Source of the DNA: Bilabrum cf. latius
Lineage: Eukaryota; Bigyra: Bicosoecida; Bigyra; Bicosoecida
DNA length: 64,000 bases
NCBI GenBank assembly: GCA_965178125.1
Contig: OZ237762.1
Coordinates: 744,001 to 808,000 of the forward strand
Direction: 5' to 3'
Positions within the stretch are counted from its first letter, which is position 1, and each line of letters begins with the position of its first letter. The position numbers and the translations under genes are program-made. Positions 10,795 through 20,991 of the stretch are shown here, piece by piece. A model generated the notes under the pieces. It did no database searches. It was not told the DNA's origin and was given only the letters and a program-made list of their open reading frames with translations.

Positions 10795-11284
10795 TTGGTG
10801 AGGCCAGCAAGGTCTCTGAGATTGAGGTCGCGCGGTGGGCGCAGGACCCGCTCGAGGTGCAGGAGCAGATGCGACGTAGCGATGCGGAGGAGTAAGAGAG
10901 AGAGAAAGCGGCTAGGGATGCAGACCAGGAGCGGCGGCGACTCGGGGTGGGCGACGGATGGAAAGGGGGGGTGGTGTGGGTGGAGCAGAGAGAGAGGGCG
11001 AGGGATGGGGGAGGGGGGCGGAGCAGAGAGAGAAGGCGATAGATGGGCGGGGGGTGCAAAGCAGGGAGGAGGGGGGGGGGCGGCTGTTCACCAAGTGGGG
11101 AGGAAGTAGTGGAGGAGAAGATGAGTGGTGGGGTCATCGGGTTGATACGGCGGATAGAAAGGGGGGAGGCACAGGCCGGGCAGGTGGGGGTTTGGGCATG
11201 TGGGGGACGGGTGACTCGGATCAGGGGGGATCGGATCACCCGACCACATGCGGATGTGGAAGTTGAGAGGTCACAATTAGACAT
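10795..11284 (+). repeat. Interspersed repeat R1, copy b
   Basis: It starts TTGGTGAGGCCAGC and contains the purine-rich middle and the conserved TCATCGGGTTGATACGGCGG segment. It loses homology just after GGTCACAATTAGAC, so its 3' end is cut short. Confidence 0.7.
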
Positions 11285-11675
11285 CACCTGTTGCGCGCAT
11301 GTCGCGAATTTCAGATCTTTTCGGAATATGTAAGTTGGCCAGGACCTGCAAGGTTGTATTGTTGAAGAATGCTCCGATTGTGATTTCGCGTCACCACCAA
11401 CCGCCAGTGGTCGCAAGTTGCCGCATGCAACCACCGTGAAGACGAGGGTGGCACAGATTTCAGATTTCACTGACAGGCTGCCAGTGATGATGAAGCTCTG
11501 CTCTTGTTGTTGCGTGCGTTAATTGACATGTCGATCGGATGCTTGCTTTGGTGCGGCTGAATTGTGTTTATTGTAGCAGTAATCTACCAACCGCATTCAT
11601 TGAAATCCGGAATCCGGATAGCGCTCTTGACGTGCCCGGTATTTCCAGCAGTCGGTCAAAACCAGGATCCCTGTC
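11285..11675. other. Unassigned spacer between two R1 copies
   Basis: No gene, RNA or repeat is recognised here. Confidence 0.35.
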
Positions 11676-12479
11676 GATGAGGCCAATAAGGTCTCTGAGA
11701 TTGAGATCGCGCGTTGGGCGCAGTACGCTCTCGAGGTGCAGGCTCAGATGCGACGTAGCGATGCGGAGGAGAGAGAGCGCGGTTGAGGCCAGGTCAGTGA
11801 GGTACGAGCAGGAACGGCGGCTAGGGGTGGGCGAGGGGGGCGGGGGGCGGTGAGGGCGGAATAGAGAGGGGTGCCGGTTCATCAAGCGGGTGAGGGAGTA
11901 GTGGAAGAGGAGATGATTGGTGGGGTTATCGGGTTGATACGGCGGATTGAAGGGGAAGGCACAGGCCGGGCAGGTGGAGGTGCGGGTGTTGGTATTAAGG
12001 AGACAGAGTCTGATTCGTTGTTGACGTCAAATGAGATGATAAGCGTCTGTGCGATGAGGATGGCTCTGCGAAGAAGGAGAACGCCGCAACACCTTGTCCG
12101 TAGGTGGGAAGAGGAATTGTAGCGTTAGACATCGTAATCTGATTAACGGAAGAGGCAGGCCACGAAGAGTGGAGGTTGGCATTTCTCCAGTCAATCGCCT
12201 CCATTCGGGGTGGAAGAGCTCAGGACTGACAGATCGTCTTGAATTCTTTTCCCACCCGCCCGGGCCCGGAGAATTCGTTGTGTGTCTCCGCTGGTGGACA
12301 AATCCATCGGTGGATTCAGGCACATGGCGACGGCTCTGTGTTCGATGACGAGTGACCCGAATTAGGGATCGGATCACCCGACCACATGCGGATGAGGAAG
12401 TTGGAAGTCGAAATTAGACTTGAGTGGCACTCGAGCCGCGTGCTATTCGGGCTCTGAGGGGCAGCGCTCGTCAATTTTT
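11676..12479 (+). repeat. Interspersed repeat R1, copy c (diverged, with internal insertion)
   Basis: A more diverged R1 copy begins GATGAGGCCAATAAGG and ends CGCTCGTCAATTTT. About 370 bases between roughly 11980 and 12345 are absent from the other R1 copies and look like a later insertion of unknown type. Confidence 0.6.
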
Positions 12480-12756
12480 GGGATTTAGCTTGTACAGAGT
12501 GTCTGCATGCAACGGTGATTTCCCTACCTTGCGGTCTCGCAGCTCGCCTTCCGAATGCATGACTCCAAAGAGACGCGAAAAGGAAGCAACATGTGATTAG
12601 ATCTTTCGTCCAATCTGAAGCAGCAATAGCAACCTTAACTCACTTTTACGTCGTCACACTGCACCGTTGATGATTGGTAAGCAGGCGGCTCACGGCGCGG
12701 CGCAAGTGTGGTTCCGCAACAAAAATAAACTCTCCTGGGAGCAAACGCATTCGAAA
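12480..12756. other. 3' flank of TmcB-like copy 2; carries a 150-base repeat
   Basis: Bases about 12503-12655 recur at 19036-19190 (for example GGTCTCGCAGCTCGCCTTCC). This looks like the normal downstream flank of the gene family, so the 19.1 kb copy is a remnant of another array unit. Confidence 0.6.
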
Positions 12757-15700
12757 TCACGCCTCCCCAAGCTGCATTTTCGAGAGCTCGGCCAGAAGCG
12801 CTTGCTGCGCCCTTGGGGTTGCTTCCCAGACGGCGGTGGGCAGCACCCGGACCGCTTGCCAGGCAGCCCGCACAGGGAGAGCGAGCCGCTCCGGCGCGCC
12901 CCAGTACGCGTACGCCGTGAACAGTAGCGCCGCAGCGAGCATTGCCGAGGACGTAATCAGAATGAGCCGAAACCCATCTGTGTTTACAGCGAGCGCCTCC
13001 CGCGCGTACCGGCCACTACCTCTCTCCAGCGCCACTCTGACATGAGGATACACGATCTGAATCATCCCGAACACCTTCACAATAAAGATCTCAGGCTGGG
13101 ACAGCATGAAGAGCGATAATCCGCTCTCTAGGTCGGGGTCTGGCAGGCTCAGGCGAATGGAGCGCTGCAGCCGGACGATCTGAATGGCTGCGTTCCTGAT
13201 CCCATGCGTCAAGATCTGGCCACCCACTTCGCTGCACTCGTCATACAGGTCCGAACCGTAGCAACCGTCGTCCAGCATGATTCGCCTCGCTACTACATCC
13301 TCCACAGGACCCAGCTGATTCTCCAGTCCGGTGGATTCGTCCACGAACGTCGCCCCAAGCACGATTCTCTCGCTGGTCTGCAGGATCCTTTCCTCCACGA
13401 TCTGCATCTCATCGATCAGCCGAGACCTTGTTAAATTGTTGGTAGCGAACATGAATTCGCCAGCCAAGAGGGTAGTCCTCACGAGATCACTCGCCAGTCG
13501 CTGGGAAGACACCAGCCTCTCGTTGGCAGCGATCACGCGGTTCAGCATGCTCGCAAAAAGGCTTATCCGCACGATCACCCAGGCGAACATGAGCATCACG
13601 GGGATAGATATTAGCATAGTCTGCACCGGCACGAAGGACCAGGTGTCGCTAAACCGGCGCTGGCCTTCCTTCTTGCCCCGCTTGAGGCGAGACCTCTGAC
13701 GGTTCGACCTCAGGATACCCTGCCTCTGCTTGGAGGACCCACGGTTGGGCTTGTCCGCTGGGGCGCTCCTTGAAGGAGCCAGTATCTGAGGGGTTGGCTC
13801 GTGCCCGGAATCGTTGTTATGGCTCCCTTCTCCGCCCTGCTCGATTTCATCCGTTGCCTGGACGCCAGGGCAGCTCGAGTCACTCGAAGTCTTCGGCTCG
13901 GAGCGTTCTCGGCCCGTCACACGGTCGTGCGACCCGGCTGCAGGCACGTCTGCTTCTGCCGCGGAGTCGCTGTCAGTGCCAGTGCTTTCTTGGGGGTCAT
14001 CGTGGGCAACATCCTGCCCGACCGCCGCATCTTGCCCGGATTGCTCGCGCGATTCTGCGGCAATGCTGAGAGCAGGCGTGCCCAGTTCGTCGTTGTCTTC
14101 GTCGTACGGCGCCACGGTGGAGTCGTGCGCTGATCGACCGCCCGAGGACGCCTCCCGTGGATGAACAGAGGAGCCATGCGAAGCAGAGCGACGCCCCCGG
14201 CCCCTACCTCTCTCTCGATGGGACTCTGCTTGCTTCCTCCCCTTGCTTTCAGACCCCGCATCGTCGAATCCCTCCTCGTCGAGGATGTCCTGCAGGTCGT
14301 TGTCATCGTCCTCCTCCTCCATGTCGTCTAGCTGGTTCGCCAGCTTGGTGAGTCGCCTTAGAGTCCGTGCCTTGAGCTTCTTTGCGGTCCCTGACGGCAC
14401 CATAAACACGATCTGAGCCACCCGGACTGTCTTCTCTCGGATAGAGTTCAGCGCTCGGTAGATCAGGACCAGGAACACTCCGAGCGAAATGAACAACAGG
14501 GCGGCGTAGATCGCAGCAAAGGTCGCGAGTGATTGGTTGAACGAGTCCACAACGTCGAGTTGCCGCAGGGACATGCTCTGATTCATCGCACGCATGTACT
14601 CCTCCCGGTTGCTTGTAATCACGCCAAAGGTTGGCGAAACAATGTTCATGCTGGCAGTGTCGTTGGTAGCCGCAACCTTTAGCATGATACTGCTAAGGAA
14701 TGTGCCCATCTCTTGCAGGGAAGCATCGAATACCTTGTCCTGGCCAATCGTGGCTGAAGGCTCGACCAGTGTCCACTGCCTGACTCTAGCGTCCTCTCCG
14801 GCGCGGTCGCTGTACAGGCCTCCGTCTGTACCCAGCATCTCGCGCAGTCGCTGTTCATGCCGGTTCGAATTCACAACAAAGTCTTCAAACTCGGCACGGA
14901 GTCGCGCGGCGCCACGGGACGGAAAGATGCCAGCTTGCTATGCTGCAACGCTCATGTAGATGGAGTCGCACGTCTGGAACGCAAGGAGCTGGTCGGTTGA
15001 CGCAAACACCAACGCGATGGTCTGGTCGAGTGCCATTCGCATAACCTCACCGATAGGCATGGAGGCGATCCCGGCCAGCAGGGCAACTAGGATGGTCACC
15101 ATGAACGTGCACTTGACGGCGTGCACGTGCCGCTCTGCTGCCGTGGCACCGTGCCGTACGGCCTTGGATAATCGGCTCAAGAGCTTCTCTTTCTCAGAGG
15201 ACTGCGATGAATCGCCGTCCTGCTTGTCAGACTCTTGCTCAGCTAGCTGCCTGTTTGTGCCCGCCCCGTGCGCCTCATCTAAGCCCGCATGCATGGCAGC
15301 AGTGGCGCTGATGACAGACGGCCCTGAGCTGTAGGTGGCTAGTGCGTGCGGCTTGGATGCCTTCACAAAGCCAGAGGGCGGCCTCATCCTCGACAGGGTA
15401 TTCATTGACCCATGCCCGTGCCCGTGCCCGTATGAGCCCTGCTGCACCCTGCCCACGAAGCTGCCCCGACGGTGACCCACGTGCTGTGCGGGCCGGCGAA
15501 TTCTGCTTGCGGGCTATTGCATGGGATGGACAGGGCTTGCCGAGCTGAGGATACCGGGCTGCTGGTCCGACGGCTGGTCCCCAGCAGTGATGGCCACTTC
15601 AGGTTCGTCATCTTGGCTGCCGATGTCCTGAACCCCATCATTCGACTGGCTTGGGGCAGCGCTCGCATCACCTTCTACTCGGTTGGCAAGGAGGACTTGC

Positions 15701-18700
15701 TCTTGCAAGGCCTCCCTCTCCACCTGGCTCGGCATCCTCCATCGCAGCATGAAACACGATCGACCCACCTGATCAGACACGTCCTGCACCGAGCCGAGCA
15801 CCAGGTCGGTCTTATCAGCCGCATTCTGCACCGGGATGAGCGCCGTCTCGTATACACGAATCAGTGGCTTGGGCCTCAGATTCCGTGGAAGCTTCGGCAT
15901 GCGCACCTACTGCCGTGTACTGTCATCGCCCTGCTCGCTTGCCCACTGGATGCCGCGCTTCGTTCCGAGCTCCTTGGCCTGGGCACCAGTAGGTGTCGTG
16001 CGAGACTTGTCGACGTTTTCCATCCAGGATCCTTTCCTCCCAATGGTAGATTCTCTCAACAAGGCTGGCATCTCATCGCTGCCGTCACGCCCCTTGCCGC
16101 CGCCCGGCCGGAGGGCCCGAATCCGTTTCACGAGCTAAACGCAATGCCTCACCGACACTGATTCTTGCGTTCCAGAAGTGGCTTCAACATTCAGAATCCC
16201 CTCGAGGATAGGGGCATCCCAACGGCCCGCACGGAGGCCGACAGAGTCGGCAGTTGGGAAGTAGCGACTTAAGGGCAGCGGCTCCCGCTGCAGCTGCTCG
16301 CTGTCCGTGCCCAGAAGCAGCATCGACCGAGCGCTCGCTGACAGCACCTTGTACCCCTGGTCCCGACCTGAGAAAAAAATCACGTGCTCATCACAGCGAA
16401 GCACATCGATGCCCACAGACAGACGAGGCGCAGATGTGGCCTCATCGGGAGTCGACTCGAGCAGAGAAATGATCACGGGCAAAGCCGACCCAGATGATGG
16501 CAGCACGAACGACACCTCCGTCTCATTCAGAGCATCCGAAAAGCCGCACCGCTGCAGCCGATGCAGTCGCTGGTTGTAGATGCCCCGCACAGGCTCAGGC
16601 AGCAGCGTCTGGAACGACAGGCCCGTGATCTGGCTCGTGTTGGCAAAGCCAAACACACGACACGTCGACGGCGAGGCCGACAGGATCTCGCCCACGCTCC
16701 CATCGGCCACGCTCAGCGTCAGGTTGGCGGCGTTGTCGTCCAGCAGGTCCACCTGAGGGGCCTCCGACCCCAGCACCACATGCCGCACCGCCTTGGCCCG
16801 CTGCCGCGTGTGTCTCTCCTCCAGCCGGTCCGCCTTGTTGAACAGCTCCATGGCCGTCAACGGGTCGTTCATCAGCTCCACCAGGAACTCCGCATACCCA
16901 CGCGCCACCAGCGCGCCTTGGTTCAGACGCAGCATGGTCCGGTACAGCTCGTCCGTCTTCCTCAGGTCAGTCTCGATCTCCTGCCCCACGCCCACCACCG
17001 TGGCCAGCTCCAGCTTGTGCCCAGCCAGATGGTCCCACAGCTTGAGGATGCTGCGCATGGCCGCCACCTTGCTCTCCTGCGCCTGCCGCGACAGCGACTC
17101 GAAGATCACCCGGTCCAGTGCCGACAGCTTGCTCGAGTCCGCGCCTTCCCGCAGCTCCCGAGTGCGCCCGTACACGTACGCCTCCAGGTCCAGAGACGGA
17201 GACCGCAGCCGGGCCTGGGCCAGGGCCTGCGCCTCGGCGAAGTTGTTCTCGAAGCAAAACTGGTGGTAGAACTCCGCCGCCAGCACGTGCGCCATGGCCG
17301 TCTGTCCGAAGTGAGCCGCCATCTGCCGGTAGGCCCGCTCTGCCGTGTACAGCCTGTGCTCGTCCTCCCTGTGCCTGCGGGTGGCGTACTTCATATTGGT
17401 TAGCCTCCAGCCAAAGAATGTGGACTGGTCGATGCTGGCGATGTCCTCCTCTGGCGACAGCAGGCTCTGCATCACATCGTCCTCATGCCCGTCCTCCCCA
17501 TCGGCCCCGGCCTGCTTGGAGAAGTGGTTTGCCTGAGCGTCGAGCCGAGCCATGCTGCCCGCATCGGTGCGCACGGTAGGCGCGTATGCCACAGTACCGG
17601 CCCCGTCCAGCATGCCCCCGTACTTGCCGCCATCCTGCACAGACCCACGGGCGGGGCCGGGATCCGACGACTTGCCGCCGGAGCTGCCTCCCGCCACAGA
17701 CGCTGCTCCTCCCCCACCACCAGCGGTTGGCAGCTCCTGCAGATACTCGGCCGCGTCTGCTTGCTGATCTCCGTCCCGCACGCTGCCCATGGTGGCGTTG
17801 TCCGCTGTGCGCCCATACTCCGCATCCTCATCATCGTTCCCAGCGTCCCGCCCGATGCGGCCCCCGTACCTGGGCCTGCGACGGATCGGCACGGCGTGCT
17901 GCCCCTTGCGGGACTGCTCCACAGACGACCCCCGCGACTCCACCACGCGCGAGTACTCCTGCATGCGGTGCCGCGCCCACACGTCCAGATGCACAAGGCT
18001 CTCGCACGCCTCCAGGGGAAGAGCAGCGATGAACTGCTCGTGCATGTAGCACGCCAAGAAGCCACCGCAGTACGCCAGCACAGACCCAAGGTACAGCAGC
18101 AGCGACTGGTCCCCGGTGTCCGTGTAGCGGGCCAGCGCCAGCACCAGCGTGCTCCACAGGAACACGGACGCGAACCCTGCCTGCATCGCATTCATGCCCG
18201 GGTGCACGAACGGCAGGTACCGCACGGCCATCCCCAGCCAGGCGGCCCCGGCGAGGAGCAGCAGGACGACGAGGACCCACGAGTCGAGGACGAAGTCCCT
18301 GAAGACGCTGTAGCAGAGCACGAGGGCGACCTTGACGAGGAGCATGGCGGCGTCCATCTGGCCGTGGCTCTTGGCGCTCCACGACTTGCTCGCGGGGTTG
18401 CGGTCGACGTAGGTAGCGGCCACGAAGGCGAGCAGGCCGTTATATACCAGAAACAGGAGAGATGCTAGTATTCTAGCCAAGATTGCCGCCACGTTAGAGC
18501 AATCAACGTTCGTGAACAGCCACGAGTTTTCATTTGAGCACGCAATTGCACTTGCAATAATGTTTGCGACCGGCACAGCAGCCACGGATGTTGCGATCAG
18601 GCTGAGGGTCCTAGCAATAGGCATTAGCACATCCGTGAACCCACTCTGTTTCGCTGTCGAAAATCCTGCAATATGTTTAGATTAATCCACTACATGTAGC

Positions 18701-19033
18701 GTTTGAAGCTATGGTATAAACATGTTCATTGATACATCTCGACACAATGGACCCTCTCACCGATGATGGAGTACATTATGATGACAGCAGCTGCAGCGGT
18801 GTTTACTGCCAAAACGAATCCGACGGCCACCGATGCCGAGGTAGTGTTGATGATTGAGTGCCCTGCAAGAGCTGTTGACACAGCCCGTGGCCCTGCAGCA
18901 CTCCAGGCGTTTGGAATCGCACTCCACGGGAATGATGCGAGCTAAATGCCCTCAATAGCCATACTGAGCGCAGCTATCCACCCGAATATTCCATGCTAGG
19001 CATTCAGGCTACGGGATACGCTATTCAACGCCA
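12757..19033 (-). CDS. TmcB-like membrane PAS sensor, copy 2 (5' end truncated)
   Basis: Exon 1 (about 19033-18761) and exon 2 (18665-12757) flank an intron 18760-18666 (GTGAGA...TTGCAG). Exon 2 is one open frame of about 5.9 kb ending in TGA at 12757, with TAG at 16135, 15907, 15514 and 14938. At 15514 the copy-3 gene has CAG, and at 14938 and 16135 it has GAG. Order of parts: membrane spans, variable linker, TmcB-type region, PAS (about 16400-16700), a span near 15100, an outside loop, a span near 14500, a charged linker, a span near 13600, a loop with the Cys pair, and a last span near 12930. The N-terminal spans resemble the 33762 gene rather than copies 1 and 3. The first 50 or so residues of the family are missing: homology stops at about 19033, where family 3'-flank DNA begins, so it may be a pseudogene or use an unseen upstream exon. 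Confidence 0.8.
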
Positions 19034-19220
19034 GAATGCCTGCATGCAGCGGTGATGTCCCTACTTTGGGGTCTCGCAGCTCGCCTTCCGAATGCATGAG
19101 TCCAAAAAGTCGCGAAAAGGAGGCAAAATGTGATTAGACCTTTCGTCCAATCTGGAGCAGCAATAGCAGCCTTAAATCACTTGCACGCCAACACTTCTGA
19201 AATATGAATACTTTCGGCGG
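19034..19220. repeat. Remnant of a family 3' flank
   Basis: Bases 19036-19190 match 12503-12655, the flank downstream of copy 2. Their presence next to the cut 5' end of copy 2 marks a rearrangement junction. Confidence 0.55.
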
Positions 19221-20628
19221 AAATCTGATTAGGGTTTAACATAACCGAACAATAAAATCTGATTTAGGGGCGGTTACGCGTTTTCTCGAAGGTGTCGCAG
19301 GAGGGCTCAACCAGAGCCATGTGACGGCACTGGCTGAGCGAGTGCAAGTGGAGAGGCTCCTCTGGGATGCCTCATCTCCGCTTGCGCACGACAGATTCGC
19401 TCCAGTCGATGTAGGAGTGGCGCGAGCCACAATCTGCGCCGCCAGGTCCCAAGGAGCCGGGTCTTGGCTGCATGCGCCGCTCTCTGTCCTGAGCGAAGTC
19501 CAGCCTGAAGATGCCTGGGGCATGTTCTGCCAGCGTCTCGCCATCCCATAGCCGTGCAGCTGTCCCACGCAACCTCTTGGGGCAACGCACGGTGCATGTG
19601 GGGAGGCGTGGCGCGTCACGCAGATCTGTCCGGGATGCCGGAAGCAGGGCAAGGTTGTCAAACTGACCCAGTCAATTCGCCACGGTGCCACGTGCAAGGA
19701 CAAGCGTGTCTGCGGAGGCCTTCCAGACCGTAGGCACCTCCGAGTGCTCAACGTGCTCGAGCGGGTGGTCCACGAGGCCACGGGCAAACGCCCAATCCGA
19801 GAGCCAGAGGGCCAAGTGGCCCGGCTGCCGGGGCGGCGCGGTCCGTTCGTGCCACGAGGTGACCTGTTCTTCGAGCACGAGGGGACGGCGTATCTCATCG
19901 ATGTCACGGTGGTTGATTCTACTGCGGCAACGTACCGGTGGGACCGCTAGTCATGGAGGATTGGCAGCGACTGGCAGGAGGGGTCTGCTAGATCTATGCG
20001 GGCCGCGCGTGCCACGAAGCTGGATAGCTACGGCAGGCCCGTCGATCTCGGAGCGCTCGGCGTCCGGATCGGAGGAGAAGACAAGTGGTGTCCAGGGACT
20101 GTGAGGACACAGAAAGGGGCGGTGCCGCCGGTGCGCAGTGGCGTGCGGGTCGTACCCTTTGTGGTAGACGTGCCAGGGGGGATCGGGGAGAAGCCTGTTG
20201 AGTTTCTGTAGGTGTTCGACAAGTTGCGGAAGAAGAAGTAGAAGGACAAGGGGCTGCGGGTTTCGACTCGTCCGGCCAATGCGCGCCTCTCGTGGTCTTC
20301 TGTAGCTAAGGCTCGCCCCTCGGTCGCCGCCCAGCGCCAGGAAGTGCGCAGAAAACAGCGTATGTACCACACTATCCATGTACTCATGGGTGATGCAGGA
20401 CCACTGAAGGATCCTCGATTTTGTCTCGAAGGGATCGAGGAGGGCTGCAGCGAAGGCGAAACAGGCGCTCGTAAGGGCGGTCTGGGACGACTTTGCCAGC
20501 CTGGCTGTAGGGGCAGCCGAAAACAACAACCTCGCCGTGGCTGTCGCCAACGTCAAGGCAGGGTCGGCTCAGGACGGGCAGCAGGACGGGGTGCCGGCAG
20601 CGGGCGGCGGAGGGAACGTGCTTGCTGA
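19221..20628 (+). mobile_element. Retrotransposon C-terminal remnant with restriction-like endonuclease domain
   Basis: One frame is open from about 19250 to a TGA at 20626, crossing TAG codons near 19549, 19948, 20209 and 20239. It carries in order a GAGSWL motif typical of the region after the RT in this kind of element, a Cys-rich segment (C-P-G-C and further Cys near 19640-19710), and a PD-(D/E)XK-like pattern: DVTVVDST near 19900, then A-A-R-A-T-K-L near 20000, then VPFVVDVPGG near 20150. The RT itself is absent, so it is 5' truncated. Near 20400 the natural frame seems to shift, since an Ala-rich protein-like frame continues one register away. It is a relic of a different family from its neighbour. 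Confidence 0.65.
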
Positions 20629-20778
20629 CGCTCCCCAGGGGGAAATGCGTCCTCAAAGTGGAGCTCAGGTGGTTTAGGCCATTGCAGCTGAAGCGTGAAG
20701 TCCGGTAGGTTCCGGGCCCTCGTACCAAATGTGGTTTCGTGATAGCGTGCGTTTTTTAGTTGATTTCACAAAACTTCT

Positions 20779-20991
20779 ATGAACAAACAGTTTCAGATGC
20801 TCGATGGCGATGGCTGCGTCACCGAGCCGTGCTACCCAGGCGACCTCCAGGACGCAGCCGCGGAGGAAGACATGGTACTGGCCACCAGGAAACAAAGCAT
20901 GGCCCGCATACACGAGATTTCGGATGGTCTCGCGACACCAGCCCTGCAAGAGGCGGCATTGCAGAGTGCGGTGAGCAAGCGCTGTAGATGA
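20779..20991 (+). CDS. Small ORF1 of the non-LTR retrotransposon
   Basis: A 70-codon frame starts ATG 20779 and ends TGA 20989-20991. Its composition (acidic and Ala/Leu-rich) looks protein-like, unlike the competing frame. The stop overlaps the ATG of the RT frame as ATGA (20988-20991), an arrangement used by some retrotransposons and viruses for stop-and-restart translation. It may be the tail of a longer ORF1 whose start is lost, because a TGA lies in frame at 20761. Function unknown. Confidence 0.45.
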   Translation: MNKQFQMLDGDGCVTEPCYPGDLQDAAAEEDMVLATRKQSMARIHEISDGLATPALQEAALQSAVSKRCR

